Source: Rhodoferax sp.
GTDB lineage: Bacteria > Pseudomonadota > Gammaproteobacteria > Burkholderiales > Burkholderiaceae_C
Reading direction: 5' to 3'
DNA: 64,000 bases
Assembly (NCBI GenBank): GCA_031291295.1
Contig: JARLJI010000116.1
Coordinates: 286,190 to 350,189 of the forward strand
Shown: positions 26,845 to 35,192 of the stretch, one piece after another
Layout: the number at the start of each line of letters is the position of its first letter
Numbering within the stretch: the first letter of the stretch is position 1
Made by a program: the position numbers and the translations under genes
The notes under the pieces: generated by a model
What the model was told of the DNA's origin: nothing
Database searches by the model: none
Seen by the model: only the letters and a program-made list of their open reading frames with translations

Positions 26845-28079
26845 GCGTGGCGGCGGATATCGTCCCAGGCTTGCGCCAGGGTGTTGCGGTGTTCGGGGGC
26901 GGCGATGCCGATCAGCGCCTGGGCCCGCGCGTCGAGTGACAGGCCGCGCAGCTCGGCCACGCCATGCTCGGTGACGACGGCATCGGCCAGGTAGCGTGGC
27001 AGCGTGCACAGCGCCTGGGCGCCGAGCGCCGGCACGATGCGCGAGACGCTGCCCTTGCGCGCGGTCGAGCCCAGGCAAATGAGGAGCCGGCCGCCGGGCG
27101 AGGCCAGCGCGCCTTGCGCGAAGGCCGGCAGACCGCCGGCGCCGGCTTGGATGAGGCCATTGGCACGTTCGGAATTGACCTGGCCGAACAGGTCGACCTC
27201 GACCGCGGTGTTGACCGCCACGAAGCGCGGGATTGTGCCGATGGCGTTCACATTGTGTGTGTGCGACACGTCGGTCAACCACAGCGGCTCGAGTCGCGCG
27301 GCAAAGTCCTGGAAGTCGTGGTCGCCCAGCACCACGCCGGTGGTGATGCGCGCGTCGCGGTCTAGCGCGCCAGCTTCCCACAACGTGCGCAACGCCGCCG
27401 GAACCATGCCGGCGTGCACGCGCAGCTGCCGGTGCGCGGTCAGCGAGGCGGACAACGCCAGCGGCACCGAGCCGATACCGAACTGCAGTGTGTCGCCATC
27501 GTGCACCAGCGCCGCGACGTGGGCCCCAATGCGGGTTTCCACCTCGCCGCAGCCGGGTTCGGCAAAATTGATCAGCGGCGTGTCGGCCTTGACAGCAAAG
27601 TCCAGTTCCGACACATGCACACGAAAGCTGCCGCGCGTGCGCAGCAGGCGCGGGTTGAGGTGGGCAACGCGGCGAAGGGCCCGCGACCAGACCAGCGGCA
27701 TGAAGTCGCAGGCCAGGCCCGGGCTGCACCAGCCCTCGGCATCCGGCAGCGTGAGCTGCGCGATCGCCACGTCCACCGGAGTTTCATCGCGCAGGTGGCG
27801 AGCTATGCCCAGGTAATCCAGGCTCAACAGGTTGGCGCGGCCCTGGGTGAGGCCGGCGCGCACCGACGGCGACATGAAGAACGCGTCCAGCCGCGCCTCG
27901 GGGTGTACGGCGAGGTAGTCGGCGCGGTCGATACCCGGGAACTGCACGCCCATGAAGGTGACGCCGCGCGCCCGTTCGGGATCGGCATGCAGTTCATCCT
28001 GCAGCAGGGCCGACTCGGTGCTCAGCGTCGAGACGAAGACCCGCGCCCCGGGCTGCAGCGCATCGACCAGGCGCTTCAC
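26841..28079 (-). CDS. Acetyl-CoA hydrolase/4-hydroxybutyrate-type CoA transferase
   Basis: A 412-residue class I CoA transferase related to acetyl-CoA hydrolases and 4-hydroxybutyrate CoA-transferase. The segment VNTAVEVDLFGQVNSE holds the expected catalytic Glu, and FGIGSVPLALSASL the substrate loop. It is slightly shorter than the usual 430-450 residues. It would move CoA from acetyl-CoA or another thioester to an organic acid, a second activation route besides the ATP-dependent ligases. Four-base overlaps couple it to both neighbours. Confidence 0.88.
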   Translation of the reverse strand: MKRLVDALQPGARVFVSTLSTESALLQDELHADPERARGVTFMGVQFPGIDRADYLAVHPEARLDAFFMSPSVRAGLTQGRANLLSLDYLGIARHLRDETPVDVAIAQLTLPDAEGWCSPGLACDFMPLVWSRALRRVAHLNPRLLRTRGSFRVHVSELDFAVKADTPLINFAEPGCGEVETRIGAHVAALVHDGDTLQFGIGSVPLALSASLTAHRQLRVHAGMVPAALRTLWEAGALDRDARITTGVVLGDHDFQDFAARLEPLWLTDVSHTHNVNAIGTIPRFVAVNTAVEVDLFGQVNSERANGLIQAGAGGLPAFAQGALASPGGRLLICLGSTARKGSVSRIVPALGAQALCTLPRYLADAVVTEHGVAELRGLSLDARAQALIGIAAPEHRNTLAQAWDDIRRHA

Positions 28080-28480
28080 GCCGCGACCTCCGCCACAGGG
28101 GCGACGCGGGCGCTGCCGGCGACCAGCTCAGTGCCGGTCGCGGTGCGTGCACGCAGCTCGTAGTGACCGAGGCCCTTTTCGACCGTGACCAGCGTCGCGC
28201 TCAGCGTTACCGTGTCGCCGAGCTTCGCCACCCCGGTGAAGCGCGTTTGCAGTGCGCGAACGCTACCGGCGCCGAAGTGGCGCGTGAACAGGCGCGCGGC
28301 GTAGGCCATTGTCAACATGCCGTGAACCACGGGCCGGTCGAAGCCGGCTGCGCGTGCCACCTCGACATCAAGGTGCAGGGGGTTATGGTCGCCCGAGGCG
28401 GCGGCGAACAGCGCGAGGTCGATCGCGGTGACCGGGCCGCAGTTCAGGTCCAGTTGGGGAGGGAAAGTCGTCGGGTTCAT
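28076..28480 (-). CDS. MaoC-like dehydratase, single hotdog
   Basis: A 134-residue hotdog protein with the complete hydratase-2 motif ASGDHNPLHLDVEVARAAGF and RPVVHGMLTMAY. Catalytic Asp and His are present. Alone it would be half of a hydratase; the gene just upstream (28477) encodes a second hotdog of the FAS1-dehydratase type, and the two overlap by four bases. They probably form a heterodimeric (R)-enoyl-CoA hydratase, as known for mycobacterial HadAB/ChsH-type pairs. Confidence 0.87.
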   Translation of the reverse strand: MNPTTFPPQLDLNCGPVTAIDLALFAAASGDHNPLHLDVEVARAAGFDRPVVHGMLTMAYAARLFTRHFGAGSVRALQTRFTGVAKLGDTVTLSATLVTVEKGLGHYELRARTATGTELVAGSARVAPVAEVAA

Positions 28481-28929
28481 GCTGCGGCCACCGGGCTGCG
28501 CACGAGGATGGTCTGGCGGCTCGTCGCCACCGGACGCGCATCGACGTGGTAGTGCGTGTCGACCACGATGAAGGTGAACGCGCCGTCCTTCTTGTCGTAG
28601 ATGTCGGTCACCGTGCGGCAGACCTCGACCGCGTCGCCGACGTGGACTGGTGCCAGGTGCTCAAAGGCCTGTTCGGCATGCAGCACGCCTCGCAGCGGCA
28701 CGTCCAGCAGCTTCATCAGCGCTGCGCTGCTGAAATGTTCGCCCTCAATCGCCTTAAGGAAGGTCGGCGGCACTGGGCAGGCCGGATGGCCGGCCGCACG
28801 GGCGGCGGCCGGGTCCTGGTAGACCGGGTCGGTCTCGCCGATCGCCTGGCAAAACAGCTTGACGCGCCAGCCGTCGACGATGGCCGTCGTCGGTTCGGTG
28901 CGAAAGCCGATACGGCTGCGGTCGGTCAT
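28477..28929 (-). CDS. FAS1-like dehydratase (MaoC N-terminal type) subunit
   Basis: A 150-residue hotdog protein of the N-terminal MaoC dehydratase type: FCQAIGETDPVYQDPAAARAAG, PPTFLKAIEG and HAEQAFEHLAPVHVGD. The residues for catalysis seen in its partner are absent, as expected for the substrate-binding subunit of a heteromeric hydratase. The start overlaps the stop of the long crotonase gene by four bases. The frame is open further upstream but is shadow sequence. Confidence 0.85.
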   Translation of the reverse strand: MTDRSRIGFRTEPTTAIVDGWRVKLFCQAIGETDPVYQDPAAARAAGHPACPVPPTFLKAIEGEHFSSAALMKLLDVPLRGVLHAEQAFEHLAPVHVGDAVEVCRTVTDIYDKKDGAFTFIVVDTHYHVDARPVATSRQTILVRSPVAAA

Positions 28930-30407
28930 GCAGGGCTGGCCTCGTTTTCTGCGGCGGCCCAGGTCAGCGGCCCGCCAGTCCAGGCCGGTGTCAGGCCGGC
29001 CAGGCAGGCCGCCACGTCGAGGAAGGCCGCGTCGCCTGCGCCGGGCTGCGCAGCGCACTGTAGTGCTACTTGTGCCTGCTCTGGCAGAGGAAGGCCTCGC
29101 AGGCGCTGCAACACGCTCACAGGGCCGGGTGTGCGCCAGGGCAGGGACCACAGGCGCGCGGCCAGCGCGGCCAACGCTGCGGCGCAGGCGTCGTCGGCTC
29201 CGACGATCTCGAGCACGCGGCCGTAGGGGCCAGCAGGCGCGAGCACCGCAAGAGGCAGGCCCGGGGTCGCAGTGTCCGGTGCAACACCCAGCACGCGCGG
29301 TGCCACGCGATGGCGTCCGCCCTGAGCGTCGAAAAGTTCCAGCGTGTCGGCCGGCAGGCTGTCGTCCGGCGACTGCGGCAGCTTGAGCCTGACCAGTGCC
29401 TGGGTCCACGCGTTGTGCGCGGCGCTGATTGTCCCGACGCCAAGGCGCTCGATGCGCACACCCGCCGGAGCCGCCAGTTCGCGCTCGGCACGCAGGCGTT
29501 CGAGGAACAGCGTGCGCACCATGCGGCCTGCGACCGGGCTGAACATCAGGCGCAGGAACTGGTTCATCTCCACCGCTGTGGCCTGGTCCAACGGCAGGTG
29601 CGCGCCCTTGAGCACGCTGTCGACGATGGAACTGTAGGCCGGGTAGAGGTCGAAGTTCTCTTGGCTGATGCCATGGCGGGACGCCACGGCGCGCGCCGTG
29701 GCGTCACTGTGTGCTGGGACATCGGCTTGCGCGATCTGCGGAAACTTGGCGTTGGCGTCGTAGGGCTGGCCGTGCAGAGCGCGGGCCGCGGCCCTGGCTT
29801 CTTCCAGCAGCTCCCCGGCGGGCACGGCGCGGGCAACGATGCCCAGATGCACGGCGTCAGCTGGCGTCAGCGAGCGGCCGCTGGTCAGCAGGTCCATGGC
29901 GGCCTCGAATCCCGCGAGGCGTGGCAGCCGCTGCGTGCCGCCGGCACCGGGCAGCAGACCCCAGCGCACCTCGGGCACGCCGAGCTGGATACGCGGGTCA
30001 TCGGCTACTAACCGAACGCGGCAAGCTAGCGCCAGCTCCAGGCCGCCGCCGAGCGCCAGGCCGTTGACGGCTGCGACCCAGGGCTTGGCCGAGGCTTCGA
30101 GCCGCACGAGCTGTCTGCCCAGGCGCCCGCACATCTCAAACATCTGGTCGTGCGTCGAGCTGCGCGCGGAGTCGCAGAAGCCGCGCACCATCACCAGGTC
30201 GGCGCCGGCGAGGAAGCTGGATTTGCCGGAGGTGAGGACCACGCTCTGTACAGCCGCATCGCTGTCGACGCGGTCCATCAGCGCATCGAGCGCGTCCATC
30301 AGGCCCGCCGAGAAGACGTTCATCGTCCGGCCGGCCATGTCGATGGTGGCCACGAGCACGCCATCGGGCTCGAGGGTGGTTTGGATCAAGAGTGTCACGT
30401 GATTCAT
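28926..30407 (-). CDS. Enoyl-CoA hydratase with long C-terminal extension
   Basis: A 493-residue protein. Residues 1-200 are a full crotonase domain: SGKSSFLAGADL, NGLALGGGLELALACRVRL for the oxyanion hole, and GVPEVRWGLLPGAGGTQRLP with both catalytic Glu positions. Residues about 200-310 resemble the linker helices of FadB/FadJ-type proteins. The remaining 180 residues sit where FadB has its 3-hydroxyacyl-CoA dehydrogenase domain, but the GxGxxG nucleotide motif is absent (LGVGTISAAHNA instead). It looks like a FadJ-like protein that has lost or replaced its dehydrogenase half. A candidate for the ring-ester hydration step, with the dehydrogenase supplied by the SDR at 31244. Confidence 0.8.
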   Translation of the reverse strand: MNHVTLLIQTTLEPDGVLVATIDMAGRTMNVFSAGLMDALDALMDRVDSDAAVQSVVLTSGKSSFLAGADLVMVRGFCDSARSSTHDQMFEMCGRLGRQLVRLEASAKPWVAAVNGLALGGGLELALACRVRLVADDPRIQLGVPEVRWGLLPGAGGTQRLPRLAGFEAAMDLLTSGRSLTPADAVHLGIVARAVPAGELLEEARAAARALHGQPYDANAKFPQIAQADVPAHSDATARAVASRHGISQENFDLYPAYSSIVDSVLKGAHLPLDQATAVEMNQFLRLMFSPVAGRMVRTLFLERLRAERELAAPAGVRIERLGVGTISAAHNAWTQALVRLKLPQSPDDSLPADTLELFDAQGGRHRVAPRVLGVAPDTATPGLPLAVLAPAGPYGRVLEIVGADDACAAALAALAARLWSLPWRTPGPVSVLQRLRGLPLPEQAQVALQCAAQPGAGDAAFLDVAACLAGLTPAWTGGPLTWAAAENEASPA

Positions 30408-30424
30408 CCAACCGGGGCGTCGGC

Positions 30425-31222
30425 TCAGCTCGCAAACTTCTTGAAGTCGGGCTTGCGCTTCTCGTTGAACGCGCGCACACCTTCCTTGGACTCCTCTGTC
30501 TGGTAGAAGTGCTTCACCGTCTGGATGCCCAGGAAGCCGATGCCGCGGATATTCTCGCTGTCGGCGTTGAAGGAGCGCTTCACAATGGTGAGCGCTGTCG
30601 GGCTCATTTCGTTGATCTCCTTGCACCATTGGTCGACCTCGGCGTCGAGCTGGTCATGCGGCACCACCTTATTGACCAGGCCCATCTCGCACGCTTCCTG
30701 CGCCTTGTAGCGGCGGCAAAGAAACCAGATTTCGCGGGCCTTTTTCTCGCCGACGATGCGTGCAAGATACGCCGTGCCCCAGCCCGGATCCGCTGAACCG
30801 ACCCTGGGGCCGGCTTGGCCGAAGGTGGCCTTCTCGCTGGCGATCGTCAGGTCGCACATGGTTGCGAACACATGGCCACCGCCGATGGCAAAGCCCTGCA
30901 CCTTGGCGATCGAAACCTTGCGCAAATCGCGCAGGGCGGTCTGCATTTCTTCGATCGGCATACCGACGGTGCCGCGCGGGCCGTAGAGTCCGTCTTCGCT
31001 CAGGTGCACCTTCTGGTCGCCCCCAGTGCAGAACGCCTTGTCACCGGCGCCAGAGAGCACCATGACGTTGGCGCTTTTCTCCTCGTCGGCGCGACGCAAG
31101 GCATCGATCAGTTCCTCTAGGGTTTGCAAGCGAAACGCGTTGTAAACCTCGGCGCGGTTGATGGTCACGCGCACGACACCGTCGCGCACTTCGTAGAGGA
31201 TGTCCTTGTATTGCTTGCTCAT
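30425..31222 (-). CDS. badI: 2-ketocyclohexanecarboxyl-CoA hydrolase (BadI-like)
   Basis: A 265-residue crotonase-fold protein. It matches what I recall of BadI along its length: GAGDKAFCTGGDQ, a GRGTVGxPxEE region, GFAIGGGHVFATMCDLTIAS, a FGQAGPRVGSADPGWGTA active-site loop and GEKKAREIWFLCRRY. BadI is a MenB relative that hydrolytically opens 2-oxocyclohexane-1-carboxyl-CoA to pimeloyl-CoA. MenB itself (naphthoate synthase) is the alternative, but the BadH-like gene next door supports BadI. AGGAGCAATCAC precedes the start. Confidence 0.85.
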   Translation of the reverse strand: MSKQYKDILYEVRDGVVRVTINRAEVYNAFRLQTLEELIDALRRADEEKSANVMVLSGAGDKAFCTGGDQKVHLSEDGLYGPRGTVGMPIEEMQTALRDLRKVSIAKVQGFAIGGGHVFATMCDLTIASEKATFGQAGPRVGSADPGWGTAYLARIVGEKKAREIWFLCRRYKAQEACEMGLVNKVVPHDQLDAEVDQWCKEINEMSPTALTIVKRSFNADSENIRGIGFLGIQTVKHFYQTEESKEGVRAFNEKRKPDFKKFAS

Positions 31223-31243
31223 GTGATTGCTCCTATTAAAAAA

Positions 31244-32014
31244 TTAACCGTGCATGGTGAGACCGCCCGAGACGCTGATCGTCTGGCCGGTGATGAAAGC
31301 GGCGTCGTCGCTGGCCAGGAAGGCCACGACTCCGGGGTAATCGTCGGGTACGCCGATGCGGCCCAGCGGCACGCCGCGCACCATCGCGTCACGAATCTTC
31401 TGGCCCTGCTCGCCTGTGCCGACAAAGGCATCCATCGCCGGCGTGTCGGTCGGCCCCGGGCAGACGGTGTTGATGGTGACGTTGCTGCGTGCCACTTCCC
31501 GCGCCAGCGCCTTGGCGAAGGCGATCGTGGCGCCCTTGCAGCCGGAGTACACCACTTCGCCGGACGAGCCGACGCGGCCGGCGTCGGACGCGATGTTGAC
31601 GATGCGGCCACCCTTGCGAGCGGCCATGCCCTTTGCCACCGCGTGCGTCATGTGCAGCGGGCCGAACCAATTGATGGCGGTCACCTTTTTCCAGAATGCT
31701 TCCTCGGTTTTCAGGAAAGGCATCGGCGTATCCCATCCGGCGTTGTTGACGAGGATATCGGTGCCGCGGCTGGTTTGACCCTCGAAGCTGGCCACGGCGG
31801 TGGTTACGGCTGCATAGTCAGTGATATCACAAGTGACGGCGATAGCCTTGCCTCCAGCGGCTTCGATGGCGGCGACGGTTTCGCCGGCACCGCCAGGGTT
31901 GATGTCGAACACGCCGACCGTCACGCCTTCAGTGCCCAGGCGCAGTGCGATGGCGCGGCCAATGCCGCTGCCGGCACCGGTGACGATGGCGGTTTTGTCC
32001 TTCAGTCCTCTCAT
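31244..32014 (-). CDS. badH: 2-hydroxycyclohexanecarboxyl-CoA dehydrogenase (BadH-like SDR)
   Basis: A 256-residue SDR. Cofactor motif VTGAGSGIGRAIALRLG, Asp of VFDIN for NAD, NNAGWDTPMPF, catalytic Ser in NIASDAGRVGSSGE, and a Tyr-x3-Lys pair as YSGCKGATIAF. The region from DAGRVGSSGE through RIGVPDDYPGVVAFLASDDA and the ending VSGGLTMHG agree with my memory of BadH. It oxidises the 2-hydroxy ring ester to the 2-oxo ester used by the BadI-like hydrolase 21 bases downstream. AGGAGATTCCGC is the ribosome site. Confidence 0.85.
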   Translation of the reverse strand: MRGLKDKTAIVTGAGSGIGRAIALRLGTEGVTVGVFDINPGGAGETVAAIEAAGGKAIAVTCDITDYAAVTTAVASFEGQTSRGTDILVNNAGWDTPMPFLKTEEAFWKKVTAINWFGPLHMTHAVAKGMAARKGGRIVNIASDAGRVGSSGEVVYSGCKGATIAFAKALAREVARSNVTINTVCPGPTDTPAMDAFVGTGEQGQKIRDAMVRGVPLGRIGVPDDYPGVVAFLASDDAAFITGQTISVSGGLTMHG

Positions 32015-32057
32015 GCGGAATCTCCTATGGATGGTTTAAATTTGGGTGAAACAGGTC

Positions 32058-33263
32058 TCAGGCGCCTTGGCGTCCGATGATGGAGACGGCGCACACATTC
32101 TGGTGCGGGTGGCCGCCCAGGTTTTCCGTCAGGCCGCGGTCGACGTTCTTCAGCTGCCGACCGTCAGCGCGACCGTGGATCTGCAGGTAGATCTCGTAGG
32201 CCATACGCAGGCCGGACGCACCGATCGGGTGGCCGAAACACTTGAGGCCGCCGTCGGGCTGCACGGGCAGCGCGCCGTCGCGGTCAAATATGCCATCTAA
32301 CACGTCATGGATCACGCGGCCGGGCGCGCTGAAGCCGAGGTCTTCCATCGTCACGGCCTCGGCGATCGAGAAGCAGTCGTGAACCTCGGCCATCTGGAGC
32401 TGGGTGCGCGGGTCGGTGATGCCGGCAGCGGCGTAGGCGCGAGCGCCGGCCTCGCGGGCCGTGGCGATGTGCGCGCCGTCCCAGCGGTTGAAGCTGGCTT
32501 CCTCGCCGTTGCTGACCGAGACTTCGAGCGCCTTGATCGTCACCACCTCGGCGTCGGGCCGCAGCGCGCGAGCGATTTCCGGCGTGGTCAGGATGGCGCA
32601 GGCTGCGCCGTCGCTGACGCCGCAGCAGTCGTAGAGGCCGAGCGGCGCCGCAATCGTTGTCGCTTTGAGCACGTCTTCCTCGGTGATCGGGTTGCGCAGG
32701 TGCGCCTTGGGGTTGTGTACGGCGTTGGCGTGGCTTTTCACCGAGATATGGGCCATGGCGCGCTTGAGGTCGGCCATGGCCACGCCGTGCTTGGCGGCAT
32801 AGGCCGAGGCCAGTTGTGCGAAAGCACCAGGCGCCGTGGCATTGGGCAGCCACAGGTCGTTGGCCACGCCGCGTGTGCGAACCGGCAATCCGCCGTAGCC
32901 AGTGTCCTTGAGCTTCTCGACACCGAGCGCGAGCACGATGTCATAGGCACCGGAAGCCACTGCATAGGCGGCTCCGCGCAGCGCCTCGGTGCCGGTCGCG
33001 CAGGCGTTTTCGACGCGCGTGGCGGCGATGCGCGGCAGGCGCAGCGCCTGCGCGAGTGGACCGGCGGTCTTGCCGACGTTATTCTCTTCCAGGCATACGC
33101 CGAACCATGCGGCTTCGATCTGCTTGAGCCCGATGCCAGCATCGGCCAACGCTTCGTTGAACGCTTCGAGCATCAGCTCGTCGGCGCCGCAGTCCCAGCG
33201 CTCGCCGAAACGCGAACAGCCCATGCCGAGGATGGCGACCTTGTCGCGAATACCAGTGGCCAT
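32058..33263 (-). CDS. SCP2-type thiolase/acetyl-CoA acetyltransferase family protein
   Basis: A 401-residue thiolase-fold protein of the lipid-transfer (SCP2) type. The nucleophile region is VENACATGTEALRGAA, the His region EVHDCFSIAEAVTMEDLG, and the C-terminal GGLKCFGHPIGASG has the second Cys/His. It may cleave 3-oxoacyl-CoA with CoA or act as a retro-aldolase. SCP2-type thiolases often need a DUF35 partner, and the gene directly upstream ends in a DUF35 domain. GAGGAGAACTG precedes the start. Confidence 0.87.
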   Translation of the reverse strand: MATGIRDKVAILGMGCSRFGERWDCGADELMLEAFNEALADAGIGLKQIEAAWFGVCLEENNVGKTAGPLAQALRLPRIAATRVENACATGTEALRGAAYAVASGAYDIVLALGVEKLKDTGYGGLPVRTRGVANDLWLPNATAPGAFAQLASAYAAKHGVAMADLKRAMAHISVKSHANAVHNPKAHLRNPITEEDVLKATTIAAPLGLYDCCGVSDGAACAILTTPEIARALRPDAEVVTIKALEVSVSNGEEASFNRWDGAHIATAREAGARAYAAAGITDPRTQLQMAEVHDCFSIAEAVTMEDLGFSAPGRVIHDVLDGIFDRDGALPVQPDGGLKCFGHPIGASGLRMAYEIYLQIHGRADGRQLKNVDRGLTENLGGHPHQNVCAVSIIGRQGA

Positions 33264-34757
33264 TCAGTTCTCCTCGGGGGTTTTGATGGGATCGATCGCG
33301 CCGCGCATCGGCGTGGCCTTCCAGAAGTAGCGGCGGAAGCCGCGGTTGCGGTCGAAGTCCTTCACACGGTAAACCATGCGCAACGGCAGGCCGACCCGCA
33401 GTTCGGCGGGGTCGGTGTCGGCAAACTCCATCAGCACGCGGCCGCCACCTTCGAAGTCGATGTGGCCGAACTGGAAAGGCGGATTCGGCGTGTAGGCCAG
33501 GAAATCACTGGTGTGCGACAGCACTCGCGCCGGCACGTCGGCCAGACTCGTGGGCTCCTGGGTGTCCTGCGCCCGGCAGTCCGGATTCACGCACAGCTGC
33601 GAGCGCGGGAATTGCACAGTGCCACAGCGGCTGCAACGGCCACCTTCGAAACGAGAGGCGCGCGCGTGGTCGCGCCAGGCGGCGGTCAACGCGGTCTTGT
33701 TGTCCATCTCGGCGCGCATGCCCCATTCGAGGTCGATTTGTCCGGTGAACGACAGGTATTTCATGTAACTGGTCTCGGACCGGCCAGTGTCAGGAGTCGG
33801 GCCGGGGCAGGGCACTGAGGTGCGGCGCAAGAGAAGCGCGTCGCAGCCGCTGCCGAACGCGACGACGAGGATCAGTGCGCCCGGCGCAGCGGCGCGCAGT
33901 GCGATGTCGAGCATGGCGAGCGGCTGCGCGCTTCCGAGATCGCCGACGGTTTCGTGCTCGGCCGACACCACGGCCGAGGCGGGTATTCCCAAACGTTTGG
34001 CAACCGCGTCGTTGACGCGCGCGAGTGGCGCCGGCATCGCAAAGTGCGCCACGTCGGCGGTGGCTACGCCGGCATCGGCCAGGCATAGACGGATCGTGGC
34101 GGTGGCGATCTTCATGTAGCCCTCGTCGCGTACCCAGCGCTCTTCCCAGCCGTAGTCGTGTTCCTCGCCGGTCAGGCGAAAACGGTCGACAAGGTCGGCG
34201 TAGGTGCTGTGGCTGGCCACGAGTGTGGCGATCGGTTTGCCCAAGCCTACCAGTGCGCCGGCAGCGCCGTCACTGAAGAGCATTTCCTGCGGGCTGGCGG
34301 GTCGGGCGATGCGGCGCTCGGCGGCCAGCAGCATCTGCGGCGCACTGCCGGCCGGGCGCTGCAGCGCAGCGGCCAGTTCCGTGAGCGCGGCGCGGTTGCT
34401 CGAGGCCACGTCGCGCAGCACAGCCTCGGGCGCCAGGCCGAGGGCCGAGGCCACGATGCCGGCGTTCAGCCGTTCTGCGAACGGCAATGTGGTAGAGGCC
34501 AGGGTCAGTCCAGCGGGAGCCGTAGCCGGTAGCGCCTGCTGGAGCAGGCGCCCGGCTTCGACGGCCATCGTCACGCTGTCTTCATCCCAACTGGCAATCG
34601 CGCGTTGGCCCTTGGCCAACCCGCGCAGGCCGGGCGCCATCCAGCGGTGTTGCGCCAGTATTTCGCTGCGCTCGAGCCGTAGGCGCGGCACGTAGCGCGT
34701 GGTGGCCAGCAGGCCGTGTTCGGAGTTGATGTCGTTCACAATGCCTCGAATTAGCAT
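33264..34757 (-). CDS. KASIII/HMG-CoA-synthase-like domain fused to DUF35 zinc-ribbon OB-fold domain
   Basis: A 497-residue two-domain protein. Residues about 10-325 follow the KASIII/HMG-CoA synthase pattern (NDINSEHGLLATTRYVPRL, FSDGAAGALVGLG, VSAEHETVGDLGSAQ), but the usual nucleophilic Cys context is not evident in the SSNRAALTELAAA region. Residues about 355-497 are a DUF35 acyl-CoA-binding module with a four-Cys zinc ribbon (CSRCGTVQFP ... CVNPDC) then an OB fold. DUF35 proteins serve as partners of SCP2-type thiolases and aldolases such as Ltp2. It is the first gene of the operon and abuts the thiolase gene. Confidence 0.85.
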   Translation of the reverse strand: MLIRGIVNDINSEHGLLATTRYVPRLRLERSEILAQHRWMAPGLRGLAKGQRAIASWDEDSVTMAVEAGRLLQQALPATAPAGLTLASTTLPFAERLNAGIVASALGLAPEAVLRDVASSNRAALTELAAALQRPAGSAPQMLLAAERRIARPASPQEMLFSDGAAGALVGLGKPIATLVASHSTYADLVDRFRLTGEEHDYGWEERWVRDEGYMKIATATIRLCLADAGVATADVAHFAMPAPLARVNDAVAKRLGIPASAVVSAEHETVGDLGSAQPLAMLDIALRAAAPGALILVVAFGSGCDALLLRRTSVPCPGPTPDTGRSETSYMKYLSFTGQIDLEWGMRAEMDNKTALTAAWRDHARASRFEGGRCSRCGTVQFPRSQLCVNPDCRAQDTQEPTSLADVPARVLSHTSDFLAYTPNPPFQFGHIDFEGGGRVLMEFADTDPAELRVGLPLRMVYRVKDFDRNRGFRRYFWKATPMRGAIDPIKTPEEN

Positions 34758-34760
34758 GGC

Positions 34761-34801
34761 TTGTCATAAAACATGATGTGATGCATGATACACTAGCGCA
34801 C
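34761..34801 (+). promoter_or_regulatory. Promoter and operator between divergent operons
   Basis: TTGTCA (34761-34766) and CATGAT (34784-34789), 17 bases apart, point rightward. The operator-like ATACACTAGCGCAC (34788-34801) follows directly. Read on the other strand it is GTGCGCTAGTGTAT, so one site may serve both the leftward nine-gene operon (start 34757) and the rightward genes from 34897. Confidence 0.55.
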
Positions 34802-34896
34802 GATAATTACGCAAGACCCGGTAGCTTGATTTGGCCGAGGGTTTTCCCGAAATTTCCAGGGTGGGATGAGCCCGCTGATGATCGAGGAGACGAAGA

Positions 34897-35169
34897 GTGG
34901 ATGTGAATACCGTCAGGCTGCATGATCGGTTGCGCCAACACCTCGGTGCGGATCTTGCAGCTTACAAGACCTTGCACCGTTGGTTGGCCGAGCATGTGTC
35001 GGCTTTCTATCAGACGGCTGCGCTGGCAGTCTCGCTTCAGTCACTGCGGGTCAAGAAGCTGATGCCCGGCCGCGCGTTCGCCGAGGCGGTGAACAAGGAC
35101 GCGTGTGCCAATCCAGCGGCATTCGACGGATTCGTCGCATACGCCGCTCAGCGCGAACACGCAGAATGA
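34897..35169 (+). CDS. Small protein of unknown function
   Basis: A 90-residue protein, predicted mostly helical, without signal peptide or membrane segment. I do not recognise a family. The charged N-terminus (MDVNTVRLHDRLRQHL) and a YKTLHRWLAEHVSAFYQTAALAVSL stretch suggest a helical bundle. A GATCGAGGAGACGAAGA stretch gives a plausible ribosome site, and it begins about 95 bases after the operator. The SDR gene follows after 23 bases, so it is probably co-transcribed. The reading is supported by position and the strong ribosome site, not by similarity. Confidence 0.55.
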   Translation: MDVNTVRLHDRLRQHLGADLAAYKTLHRWLAEHVSAFYQTAALAVSLQSLRVKKLMPGRAFAEAVNKDACANPAAFDGFVAYAAQREHAE

Positions 35170-35192
35170 ATGAAACCCCAAGGAGAGAACCC

